DNA of 27,559 nt from Kiloniellaceae bacterium (GTDB lineage: Bacteria > Pseudomonadota > Alphaproteobacteria > Kiloniellales > Kiloniellaceae): NCBI GenBank assembly GCA_021776195.1, contig JAJFGK010000120.1, positions 1 to 27,559 of the forward strand. Reading direction: 5' to 3'. A program made the translations under genes and the position numbers. The notes under the pieces were generated by a model that saw nothing but the letters and a program-made list of their open reading frames with translations, was not told the DNA's origin and searched no databases. Of the stretch, positions 7,969-15,301 are shown in pieces; positions within the stretch are counted from its first letter, which is position 1; each line of letters starts with the position of its first letter.

Positions 7969-8466
7969 TCAGCCAATGGCAATCCGGCGGGCCTTCTTGG
8001 TCTCGCCGGGACGCTTGGGCGCCTGGACCGTGAGCACGCCCTTGTCGAAGCTGGCGGTGATCTTTTCCTGGTCCACCGACTCGGGGAGCCGGAAAGCGCG
8101 CTCGAAAAGACCGTAACGGCGTTCCGTGACCTTCACGTCATTTTCGGTCTTTTCGCTGGCCGACTTTTTCTCGCCCTTGATCGTCAGTAGGCCGTCATCA
8201 AAGAGCAAGTCGACATCGTCTTCGGCCATACCTGGCAATTCGGCGGTGATGGTCACCGCGTCATCGTTCTCGGCGATGTCCACGTCGGGCACAATCATGG
8301 CCTCGTCGGTTTCCTGGCAGACTAGGCGCGGAAACCGTGGCCCAAGACCCCATTCGAAGGGGCTTTTGAAGAACCGGTCCATGTCGCCGCGCAGGGCGGC
8401 AAAGGGATCGAGACGGCGCCCCGCGGGCGCCTCCGTCATCTCTGTCTTTTTCGCGGTCTCCGTCAT
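7969..8466 (-). CDS. hsp20: Hsp20/alpha-crystallin small heat-shock protein
   Basis: A 165-residue small heat-shock protein, an ATP-independent holdase. A variable N-terminal arm (about residues 1-55, with DPFAALRGDMDRFF) precedes the alpha-crystallin domain (about 57-155), which includes VTITAELPGM and ends with the signature ASFDKGVLTVQAPK. A short basic C-terminal tail follows; a clear I-x-I motif is not seen beyond RRIAIG. GAGGAG sits before the ATG. An FNR/FixK-like box lies about 94 bases upstream (8560-8573), suggesting induction under low oxygen. No ROSE or CIRCE heat-shock element was recognised. Confidence 0.95.
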   Translation of the reverse strand: MTETAKKTEMTEAPAGRRLDPFAALRGDMDRFFKSPFEWGLGPRFPRLVCQETDEAMIVPDVDIAENDDAVTITAELPGMAEDDVDLLFDDGLLTIKGEKKSASEKTENDVKVTERRYGLFERAFRLPESVDQEKITASFDKGVLTVQAPKRPGETKKARRIAIG

Positions 8467-8559
8467 GGTCTGGACTCCTCATTTCACGAAGGAACTTGCA
8501 ACGCGTCTCGCCGCAAGGAGAACAGGTAGACAGCTTGGTCCCCTTGGCCCCTCACCGCA

Positions 8560-8573
8560 TTGAGGCAGATCAA
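8560..8573. promoter_or_regulatory. FNR/FixK-like box upstream of hsp20
   Basis: TTGAGGCAGATCAA, read leftward as TTGATCTGCCTCAA, matches nine of ten defined positions of the FNR/FixK/Anr consensus TTGAT-N4-ATCAA. It is centred about 100 bases upstream of the hsp20 ATG on a non-coding stretch. The AT-poor surroundings make a chance match less likely. A -10 element at the spacing expected for a class II site is not clear. Confidence 0.55.
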
Positions 8574-8946
8574 TCGGCGAAGCGGCCCAGAGAGCTTCCG
8601 TCGGACATAACGCTTCTCGAATATCACCGCGAAGTGAGCGAGATTGACTGGGGCCCCGCCCCGGGAGGCGCGAAGATGAGGCCATGGATCGTGTTGTCCT
8701 CCATCCCGGAGGGCAGTTGGGTTCATACAGGACTTTACCTATGCGCCTAAATCCTTCTTCCACCGACCAGACGTCCCTTTGCAGCGTCGCGGCTTCGCTT
8801 GTGGGAACCGGCACCCTGTCCGCCGGTCCCGACGGCGGTCCCAAGACTCGGTGCGAAGGCAGGTCGGGGGTCTCCGGCAATCCCGTGGGCCGTCCCGTCA
8901 CATTCGGCATCGCGGGGTCCTAGCCGACCCGAGTCACGGAAGATGG

Positions 8947-8979
8947 CCGGGTCCTTCGGGGCCCGGAGGCGCCTTTTTT
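8947..8979 (+). terminator. Orphan rho-independent terminator-like hairpin
   Basis: CCGGGTCC and GGGCCCGG pair over eight positions (one T-G wobble) around a TTCG tetraloop (8947-8966), and a run of six T follows at 8974-8979 after a seven-base spacer. It reads rightward, yet no rightward gene precedes it: the nearest gene upstream, hsp20, runs leftward. It may end a small RNA or insulate the GGT-like gene. Confidence 0.5.
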
Positions 8980-9052
8980 CTCGACCCGGTCAACCCACCC
9001 TGGTCTGGTCAGAGGGCTTGACGTAGGCTCTCCCGCCAACAGGGAGGCCAGC

Positions 9053-10609
9053 ATGACCGAGACTTTTATCGAACAGTGGGAGCTGCGCAAGCCGCCGACC
9101 CGGGCCGCCGGCGGCGTGGTGGCGGCGCAGTCCGTGCGGGCGGCCGAGGTCGGCGCGGCGGTGCTGAGCGACGGCGGCAATGCCGTGGACGCCGCGGTGG
9201 CGACGGCCATGGCGCTGGCGGTGGCGGAGCCCTGGATGAGCGGGCTGGGCGGCTGCGGCTATATGATGGTCTACCGCGCCGCCGACCGGACGGTCCATGT
9301 GGTCGATTTCGGCTGCCTCTCCCCGGCCGGACTCGACCCGGCGGCCTATCCCCTGGCCGAGGGCGCGGTCGACGACGACCTCTTCGGCTGGCCGGAGGTG
9401 GCCGAGGGGCGCAACGTTCATGGCCCACTCTCGATCGCGGTACCGGGCTCGGTCGACGGCCTCGCACTGGCCCTGTCGGCGTTCGGGACCAAGCCCTGGG
9501 CCGAGATGCTGACGCCGGCGGTCGAGCTGGCGAAGAAGGGACATCGGGTGGACTGGTGGACCACCCTGAAGGTCGCCAGCGAAGCCGGGCTGCTGCGCCA
9601 GCACGAGGCCGGCAGCGCGGTGTGGCTGCCCGACGGGTTGCCGCCGGTGGCCGCCGATCCGGCCGACCGCTTTATCGATATGGGGCATCTGGCGGCGACC
9701 TTGGCGCGTCTGGCCGAGGCCGGGCCCCGCGACTTCTACGAGGGCGATTTGGCGCGCGCCCTGCTGGCCGACCTGGGCGCGGTCGGATCGGTCCTGAGCG
9801 CCGCGGACCTGGCCGGCTACCGCGCCCGCGTCACCACGGCGCAAAAGCTCCAACGGGGTGCCACCGAACTGCACGTCCTGCGCGGCCTCACGGCCGGCCC
9901 GACCTTCGCCGACGCCCTGTCGCGGCTGCCGGCCTTGCCCCAGGGCGCACCGGGCGCGGAGAGCTACGCCGCCATCGCCGCGGCCCTGGCCGGGGCCTAC
10001 GACCATCGCCTGGCCAAGCTGGGGCACGACGGCGATACGGCGGGGCAGGGCTCGACCACCCATCTTTCGGTCATGGACCGCGACGGCAACATGGTGGCCC
10101 TGACCAACACCCTGCTGTCGCTCTTCGGCTCCAAGGTGCTGTCGCCGCGGACCGGGGTCATGATGAACAACGGGGTCATGTGGTTCGACCCGAGGCCCGG
10201 CCGGGCCAACTCGATTGCCGCCGGCAAGCCGCCGCTCTGCAATATCACCCCGGTCATGGCGACCCGCGACGGCGCGCCCTTCTTTGCCGTCGGTGGGTCC
10301 GGCGGCCGGCGCATCCTGGCGGCCTGCTTCCAGCTCAGCGCCTTTTTGACCGACTGCGGCCTGGACTTCGACAGCGCCGTCCATCAGCCGCGCATCAACG
10401 TCGACGGCGGCGCGGCGGTCGAGATCGACGCCCGTCTTCCGGCCGATGTCTTCCAAGCGGTCGAGGCGCGCGGTCTCGCGACGCGCCGGGCCGAGGCGCT
10501 GGTCACGCCGCACGCCTTCGCCAACCCGCAGATCGTGCTGCGCGACGGATCGGATTCCCTCGGGGCCACCCAGGTCCGCCTGCCTGGGGCCGCCGCCGTG
10601 GGGGCTTGA
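9053..10609 (+). CDS. Gamma-glutamyltransferase-family Ntn hydrolase
   Basis: A 518-residue GGT-family proenzyme. AAGGVVAAQS...GGNAVDAAVA near the N-terminus and LGGCGYMMV are family blocks. The autocleavage nucleophile is the Thr pair at about residues 335-336 in GSTTHLSVMDRDGNMVALT, and NNGVMWFDPRPG follows. No signal peptide is present, unlike secreted GGTs, so it is predicted cytosolic, as is the oxamate amidohydrolase (HpxW) branch. GGGAGG lies before the ATG. It is convergent with the TauD-type dioxygenase. Candidate activities are hydrolysis of a gamma-glutamyl compound or a small amide; the specificity cannot be read here. Confidence 0.9.
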   Translation: MTETFIEQWELRKPPTRAAGGVVAAQSVRAAEVGAAVLSDGGNAVDAAVATAMALAVAEPWMSGLGGCGYMMVYRAADRTVHVVDFGCLSPAGLDPAAYPLAEGAVDDDLFGWPEVAEGRNVHGPLSIAVPGSVDGLALALSAFGTKPWAEMLTPAVELAKKGHRVDWWTTLKVASEAGLLRQHEAGSAVWLPDGLPPVAADPADRFIDMGHLAATLARLAEAGPRDFYEGDLARALLADLGAVGSVLSAADLAGYRARVTTAQKLQRGATELHVLRGLTAGPTFADALSRLPALPQGAPGAESYAAIAAALAGAYDHRLAKLGHDGDTAGQGSTTHLSVMDRDGNMVALTNTLLSLFGSKVLSPRTGVMMNNGVMWFDPRPGRANSIAAGKPPLCNITPVMATRDGAPFFAVGGSGGRRILAACFQLSAFLTDCGLDFDSAVHQPRINVDGGAAVEIDARLPADVFQAVEARGLATRRAEALVTPHAFANPQIVLRDGSDSLGATQVRLPGAAAVGA

Positions 10610-10619
10610 ATCTAAGCCG

Positions 10620-11684
10620 TCAAACCGGCCGGTCGCCGATGTACTGGGGCTGGGTCGATCCTTCGTAGTAGGAGGTTTCGCGGTCCTGCCCGGCGATGCC
10701 GCCCTCGTCCTGGTACATGAACATCTCCGGCACCGTCGGGCGGCCGTTCGGCACGTCGAGCCAGAGCCGCAGCAGATGGCGTTTGGCCTCGGTCTGCGCG
10801 CCATTGTCGAATCCGCGCCTGGCGTGCATGACCGTCAGGTTGTTCACGAAGACCGCCTCGCCTGGCTCCAGCATGAACTCGACCGCCATATCGGGACGCC
10901 GGGCGATGGCATCGAAGGTGTCGAGGGCGGCGCGTTCCTGGGCGCTGAGCGGCGGCCCCGCCTCGTCGGCGGCCAGTTCGATGTACTGGCGCACGTAGCG
11001 CAGCGAGACCTGGCCTTCGACGTTGGCGAAGTGCGGCACCCGGTAGGGCGTGATCGGTTCCTGGCCCGGGCCCTGCTCGCCGAAGCGATGGTAGGCAAAG
11101 CCGCGGTAGAGGATCGCCAGTTCGTCGGGGTGCTTCTCCAGCATCTCGTTGTGCACCGCCAAGGCCGAGGCGAAGAGGCTCTCGCCGCCTTGTTCCGCGC
11201 AGCGCAGGCTGCAAAGCGAGATGATGTCGCTGAGGTCGGTGTGCAGGGTCAACTCGCAGGAGTTGCGGTAAGCGCGCTGGCGCGGATCCTTGCCGCTGAC
11301 GTCGACGACGTGACCGAGCCGGTCGCCCATGGCGGACTGCGACACGCCGACGCCGAGGTGGGTGCCCAGGCCCCAGTAGAGATGGCCCATCTCCTCGGTG
11401 CTCAGGCGGTCGGCCGGCAGGCCGGCCAGCACCACGATGCCCTTGCCCGTCATGATCTCTTCGCGCAGCTCGGCCATGAGGTCGATGAGGGCCGGCAGGT
11501 CGAAGTGCTCGCGCTCCAGGTCGTCGAGGCCAAGGCCTTTTGAATTGATGGTGGCCAGCGCCGCGTCGCAGGCGGCCATTTCCTCGGCCGTCAGGCGGCG
11601 GGTGAGGGCGGCCTTGCCGCCGGCCAGTTCCGAAGACTTCCAGGCCTGCGGCGGGCCAATGGTCTCGCGCAGAATTTCGGTCAT
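10620..11684 (-). CDS. TauD/TfdA-family Fe(II)/2OG dioxygenase
   Basis: A 354-residue oxygenase of the TauD/TfdA superfamily. Iron ligands are His148 and Asp150 (LHTD) and His287 (MHARRGF), and the 2OG-binding arginine is Arg306 in HLLRLWLD. The N-terminal part includes IVVLAGLPADRL, and the C-terminus extends past the core with EMFMYQDEGG. Family members hydroxylate taurine, alkyl sulfates, aryloxyacetates, carnitine precursors and amino acids. It is divergent from a solute-binding protein 164 bases away, which could supply its substrate, though no direct link is visible. Confidence 0.9.
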   Translation of the reverse strand: MTEILRETIGPPQAWKSSELAGGKAALTRRLTAEEMAACDAALATINSKGLGLDDLEREHFDLPALIDLMAELREEIMTGKGIVVLAGLPADRLSTEEMGHLYWGLGTHLGVGVSQSAMGDRLGHVVDVSGKDPRQRAYRNSCELTLHTDLSDIISLCSLRCAEQGGESLFASALAVHNEMLEKHPDELAILYRGFAYHRFGEQGPGQEPITPYRVPHFANVEGQVSLRYVRQYIELAADEAGPPLSAQERAALDTFDAIARRPDMAVEFMLEPGEAVFVNNLTVMHARRGFDNGAQTEAKRHLLRLWLDVPNGRPTVPEMFMYQDEGGIAGQDRETSYYEGSTQPQYIGDRPV

Positions 11685-11848
11685 GATCTCGGCTCCTTCG
11701 GGGGCAAGCTTGATCGCCCGGGGCGGGGCAGGTCAAGAGGATCTGGCGTCGGTCAATGCTTGGCAGCAGCAGAATATCAATGCCAGAATGATCCCAGATT
11801 TCGAATGTGATCGGAAAACAGCAACAAAATCGACGGGGAGACGCACCA

Positions 11849-13441
11849 ATGTCAGACAAAAGCAAAGCCGCGACCGAGATGGACTCCGCCGCAAGCGGGC
11901 GGCGCGAATTCCTTGGCCAGGGCGTGGCCGCCGGCCTCGCGGTCACCGCGGCGGCCCCCTTGCTGGGGCGCCGGGCCCAGGCCGCCCAGCCCAAGGCCGG
12001 TGGCCATCTGCGCCTCGGGCAGGCCGAGGGGTCGACCAGCGACGTGCTCGACCCTTCGGTCGATTCGAGCGCCTTCATCACCATGCTGTCCTCGACCTAC
12101 CTGAGCCAGCTCACCGAGGTGAATCAAGATGGCGATCTGGTGCCGCAGTTGGCGGAATCCTTCGAGCCCAATGCCGACGCCACCCAATGGGTCTTCAACC
12201 TGCGCAAGGGGGTCGAGTTCCACGACGGCAAGTCGCTGACCGCCGATGATGTGATCGCCTCGATCAACCATCACCGGGGCGAGGATTCGAAGTCCTCCCT
12301 GAACGCCATCGCCAATCAGATCGAGGACATCAAGAAGGACGGCGATCACCAGGTGATCGTGTCCATGAAGGAGGGCAACGCCGACTTCCCCTTCGTGCTC
12401 TCCACCGGGGCCTTTTCCATCGTGCCTGGCGAGGAGGGCAAGGCCCAGGCGACGGCGGGCAACGGCACCGGCGCCTACAGCCTGGAGACAATCGATCCCG
12501 GCGTGCGCGCGGTGGTGAAAAAGAACCCCAATCACTACCGCGAGGGCGTGGCCCATTTCGACTCCGCCGAGCTGCTGATCATCGCCGACGCCGCGGCGCG
12601 GCAGAACGCCCTGGCCTCCGGCGAGGTCGATATCATCGACAAGGTCGAGCTGAAGACCGCCCATCTGTTGGCCAAGAACCAATCGGTCGAGGTGCTCGAT
12701 GTGACCGGCACGCTGCACTACACCTTCCCCATGGACACCCGTCTGGCGCCCTTCGACAACGCCGATGTCCGCCTCGCCCTGAAGTACGCCATCGATCGCG
12801 AGGAGGTGCTGAAGAAGGTCCTGCGCGGTCATGGCGCGGTCGGCAACGATCATCCGATCTCGCCGGCCAACCGCTACTTCAACAGCGAACTGCCGGCGCG
12901 GGCCCACGATCCCGAGAAGGCCAAGTTCCATCTCAAGAAGGCCGGGATGGAAAACCTCAAGGTCGAGCTCAGCGCGTCGGAGGCGATCTGGAACGGCGCC
13001 CTGGACGCCGTGCTGCTGTACCGCGAGCAGGCCGCCAAGGCTGGCATCGACCTGGTGGCCAACCGCGTGCCCAACGACGGCTATTGGTCGAACGTCTGGA
13101 TGAAGCACCCCTGGTGCGCCAGCTACTGGAGCGGCCGGCCGACCGAAGACTGGATGTTCTCGCAGGGCTATGCCGACGATTCGAGCTGGAACGAGACCTT
13201 CTGGAAGAACGACCGCTTCAACATGCTGCTGCGGTCGGCGCGCGGCGAGCTGGACGATGCCAAGCGGCGCGAGATGTACTGGGAGATGCAGCAGATCGTG
13301 CGCGACGACGGCGGATCGGTGGTGCCGCTCTTCGCCAACCACGTGATGGCCCACAACAAGAAGCTGGCCCACGGCCCCAAGGTGGCCGGCAACTGGAACT
13401 TCGACGGCTACAAGGTGATCGAGCGCTGGTGGTTCGCCTAG
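11849..13441 (+). CDS. Tat-exported family 5 ABC solute-binding protein
   Basis: A 530-residue extracellular solute-binding protein of family 5 (peptide/opine/nickel type). The N-terminus has a twin-arginine signal, GRREFLG at residues 17-23 followed by a hydrophobic run and a cleavage site after RAQA. The mature domain shows LAESFEPNADATQWVFNLRKG split over about residues 109-130, then VEFHDGKSLTADDV, the family signature. GGGGAG at 11835-11840 fixes the ATG. No permease or ATPase gene follows, and the next gene is convergent, so this is an orphan binding protein that must use transporter parts encoded elsewhere. Ligand is likely a small peptide or opine-like compound. Confidence 0.92.
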   Translation: MSDKSKAATEMDSAASGRREFLGQGVAAGLAVTAAAPLLGRRAQAAQPKAGGHLRLGQAEGSTSDVLDPSVDSSAFITMLSSTYLSQLTEVNQDGDLVPQLAESFEPNADATQWVFNLRKGVEFHDGKSLTADDVIASINHHRGEDSKSSLNAIANQIEDIKKDGDHQVIVSMKEGNADFPFVLSTGAFSIVPGEEGKAQATAGNGTGAYSLETIDPGVRAVVKKNPNHYREGVAHFDSAELLIIADAAARQNALASGEVDIIDKVELKTAHLLAKNQSVEVLDVTGTLHYTFPMDTRLAPFDNADVRLALKYAIDREEVLKKVLRGHGAVGNDHPISPANRYFNSELPARAHDPEKAKFHLKKAGMENLKVELSASEAIWNGALDAVLLYREQAAKAGIDLVANRVPNDGYWSNVWMKHPWCASYWSGRPTEDWMFSQGYADDSSWNETFWKNDRFNMLLRSARGELDDAKRREMYWEMQQIVRDDGGSVVPLFANHVMAHNKKLAHGPKVAGNWNFDGYKVIERWWFA

Positions 13442-13469
13442 GGGGCGGTTGTCGGCTTTCTTTCTTTTT

Positions 13470-13493
13470 CCTCGCCCCCTTGAAGGGGCGAGG
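13470..13493. repeat. 9-bp palindrome between convergent genes
   Basis: CCTCGCCCC and GGGGCGAGG pair perfectly around CTTGAA. It lies between the convergent binding-protein and acyltransferase genes. The pyrimidine tract (CTTTCTTTCTTTTTC) precedes rather than follows the hairpin on the + strand, so it is not a textbook terminator. Similar CCCC-TTGA-GGGG palindromes are scattered between genes in alphaproteobacteria. Confidence 0.45.
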
Positions 13494-13505
13494 GGGACGT
13501 AAGGG

Positions 13506-14663
13506 CTACTCCTGGCGGTAGGGGCTGTGGGCCGCGATGATCTCGATCTCGCGGTCGCGCCCGCGGCTCTCGCGCTCCAGGTAGTCGGCGATCGCCGCAC
13601 GGAAGCCCTCGTGGGCGATCCAGTGGGCACTGAACGTTTCACTAGCCTCGTAGCCGCGCTGGATCTTGTGCTCGCCCTGGGCGCCGGCCTCGACCCGCTG
13701 CAGGCCGCGTTCGATGGCGAAGTCGATGGCCGCGTAGTAGCAGGTCTCGAAGTGCAGGAACTTGTACCAGCCCAGACAGCCCCAGTTGCGGCCGTAGAGC
13801 GTGTCGGCGCCGATCAGGTTGAGCGCGCCGGCGACGATCCGGTCGCCGTCCTCGGCGATCACCAGGGCGACCCGGTCGCCCAGGCGTTCCTGCAGCAGCT
13901 CGAAGAATTCCCGGGTCAGGTAGGCCTGGCCCCACTTCTTGTCGGAGGTGGCGTGGTAGAAGCGGTAGAAGAGGTCCCAGTGCTGCGGCTTGATGTCCTC
14001 GCCACCCAGCACCCGCGTGGTGATGCCGGCTTCGGCGACCTTGCGGCGCTCCTTCTTGATCGCCTTGCGCTTGCGCGAGACCAGCGAGGCGAGAAAATCG
14101 TCGAAGGAGGCGAAGTCCCTGTTGTTCCAGTGGTATTGCAGGCCCCGGCGCAGCAGGTAGCCGCTGCGCTTGAAGAGCGCCTGCTCGGCGGCGCTGCAGA
14201 AGGTGATGTGCAGCGACGAGACCTCCAGTGAACCCGCCAGTTCCTGGAGCGCCTGGGCGACCGCCGCTTGAATGCCGGCGGCCTCGGGGCCGGGGCGGAC
14301 CAGCAGGCGCGGGCCCGATACCGGGGTGAAGGGCACCGAGCACTGGAGCTTGGGATAGTACTCGCCGCCGGCGCGCTCGAAGGCGTCGGCCCAGCCCCAA
14401 TCGAAGACATACTCGCCGTAGGAATGGTTCTTGAGATAAAGCGGCACCGCGGCCACCGTTCGCCCGGCGCCATCGTTCAGCACCAGGTGCTGCGGCACCC
14501 AGCCGCTCTCCGCCGTGGCCGAGCCGCTCTCCTCCAGCGCCGCCAGAAAGCCGTGCGAGACGAAGGGGTTGTCGGCGCCGGCGCAGGCGTCCCATTCGGC
14601 GGCATCGATCTCCGTCAGGCTCGCGACCGTGCGCAGGGTATAGGCTTCACCGCTGTCGGGCAT
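13506..14663 (-). CDS. GNAT-fold peptidogalycan-type acyltransferase (COG3146/DUF482)
   Basis: A 385-residue protein of the COG3146 (DUF482) group, related to FemAB-like acyltransferases. Recognisable blocks are CAGADNPFVSHGFLAALEESGSA broken across residues 25-47, FDDFLASLVSRKRKAIKKER, the GRNWG motif, and the signature GAQGEHKIQRGYEASETFSAHW near the C-terminus. Members are widespread in proteobacteria and biochemically uncharacterised; an aminoacyl- or acyl-transfer role is inferred from the fold. The ATG at 14663 is preferred because family homology begins there; the longer open frame to 14720 needs a TTG. It is divergent from the MarR gene. Confidence 0.85.
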   Translation of the reverse strand: MPDSGEAYTLRTVASLTEIDAAEWDACAGADNPFVSHGFLAALEESGSATAESGWVPQHLVLNDGAGRTVAAVPLYLKNHSYGEYVFDWGWADAFERAGGEYYPKLQCSVPFTPVSGPRLLVRPGPEAAGIQAAVAQALQELAGSLEVSSLHITFCSAAEQALFKRSGYLLRRGLQYHWNNRDFASFDDFLASLVSRKRKAIKKERRKVAEAGITTRVLGGEDIKPQHWDLFYRFYHATSDKKWGQAYLTREFFELLQERLGDRVALVIAEDGDRIVAGALNLIGADTLYGRNWGCLGWYKFLHFETCYYAAIDFAIERGLQRVEAGAQGEHKIQRGYEASETFSAHWIAHEGFRAAIADYLERESRGRDREIEIIAAHSPYRQE

Positions 14664-14735
14664 GGTCAAAGGATGGGGGCTGAGCGGGCGGGTGACAAGA
14701 TCTCTTGCCAAGACACACAATTTTTCGGCCGCGGC

Positions 14736-14767
14736 TTGACAATTCGACTCTTTAGGTGCATATGCAC
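14736..14767 (+). promoter_or_regulatory. MarR promoter with palindromic operator 1
   Basis: A perfect -35 hexamer TTGACA (14736-14741) is followed at 17 bases by CATATG (14759-14764), a poor -10 that is embedded in the perfect palindrome GTGCATATGCAC (14756-14767). A repressor bound there would block RNA polymerase. A near-identical palindrome lies in front of the next gene, so this is most simply the autoregulatory site of the MarR protein. Confidence 0.7.
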
Positions 14768-14770
14768 GTT

Positions 14771-15247
14771 ATGACCGACCACCGCCCCGAGCCTGACCGA
14801 AACGCCGCCGAGACGGACTCCGACATGGATCTGTCGCTTTGTATCTGCGCCAACCTGCGGAAAACGACCCGGGTGGTGACCCAATTCTATGACGGCGCCC
14901 TGCACCCGACCGGCCTTCGGGCCGGGCAGTTCACCCTCTTGGCCGTGCTCGCCAAGCTGGGCGACATGCCCTTGACCCGTTTGGCCGAGGTGCTGGTCAT
15001 GGACCGCACGACCTTGAGCCGCAACCTCAAGCCACTGGTCGCCAGGGGGCTGATCTCGAACGACAGCGACGCGGATCAGAGGGTGCGCAGGGTCGGCTTG
15101 ACCGGCGAGGGAACGAGGCTCTTTGAAGCGGCGCTTCCTCTTTGGCGACAGGCCCAGTCGCGGTTCTTTCAGGGCCTTGGGCCCGAGGGCGCGGCGGCTC
15201 TCCTCGAAGATCTTTCGGCAACCCTCTCCGTGACCAGGGATCGGTGA
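14771..15247 (+). CDS. MarR-family transcriptional regulator
   Basis: A 158-residue MarR winged-helix regulator. The helix-turn-helix spans about residues 67-92 (LTRLAEVLVMDRTTLSRNLKPLVARGL), split here as its two helices, and the wing is about 97-110 with DQRVRRVGLT. Cys24 and Cys26 in the first helix (CICANLR) are placed where redox-sensing MarR proteins carry reactive cysteines, but this is only suggestive. In-frame starts exist at 14756 (GTG), 14762 and 14771; the first two lie inside the -10 region, so 14771 is chosen, giving a nearly leaderless message; 14825 is another option. It probably represses itself and the downstream membrane protein through paired palindromes. Confidence 0.88.
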   Translation: MTDHRPEPDRNAAETDSDMDLSLCICANLRKTTRVVTQFYDGALHPTGLRAGQFTLLAVLAKLGDMPLTRLAEVLVMDRTTLSRNLKPLVARGLISNDSDADQRVRRVGLTGEGTRLFEAALPLWRQAQSRFFQGLGPEGAAALLEDLSATLSVTRDR

Positions 15248-15256
15248 TTCCTTTTT

Positions 15257-15287
15257 TTGACTTGGAATGTGTATATACACTTATAGA
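15257..15287 (+). promoter_or_regulatory. Promoter with palindromic operator 2
   Basis: TTGACT (15257-15262) is a -35 candidate, and TATAGA (15282-15287) or the overlapping CTTATA a -10 candidate. Between them lies the perfect palindrome GTGTATATACAC (15269-15280), differing from operator 1 only in the symmetric C/T pair (GTGyATATrCAC). The membrane protein gene starts at 15302 after an AAAGGA ribosome site. The arrangement predicts repression by the adjacent MarR protein. Confidence 0.7.
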
Positions 15288-15301
15288 AAGGAATTCGTAT
15301 C

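Larger units (their letters stand above)
8467..9052. other. 586-base intergenic region
   Basis: The largest gap in the window, between divergently transcribed hsp20 and the GGT-like gene. It contains the FNR-like box (8560-8573) serving hsp20 and a rightward terminator-like hairpin with T-run (8947-8979). The short open frames here (for example 8684-8923 rightward and 8484-8726 leftward) have no ribosome site or recognisable domain, and I do not call them genes. TTGGGT at 8717-8722 and TATGCG at 8740-8745 (17-base spacer) could be a weak promoter for a short transcript ending at the hairpin. Confidence 0.5.

Noticed and set aside
8467..8560. ROSE-type RNA thermometer in the hsp20 leader
   Set aside because: I could not find the terminal hairpin with an anti-Shine-Dalgarno U-rich loop; not supportable by eye.
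8479..8910. Leftward 143-residue frame upstream of hsp20
   Set aside because: No ribosome site, no domain; overlaps the regulatory spacer including the FNR-like box.
8990..10804. 604-residue leftward reading frame opposite the GGT-like gene
   Set aside because: Low-complexity Arg/Gly/Pro/Ala/His-rich translation, lies antisense to a clear GGT-family gene and has no domain; a GC-skew shadow.
13461..13493. T-tract and hairpin as a rho-independent terminator
   Set aside because: The T-tract precedes the hairpin on the + strand, and on the - strand the hairpin is followed by A-rich sequence; the order is wrong on both.
11852..13642. 596-residue leftward frame opposite the binding-protein gene
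   Set aside because: Antisense to a well-supported solute-binding protein and runs into the next gene; translation shows no family blocks.
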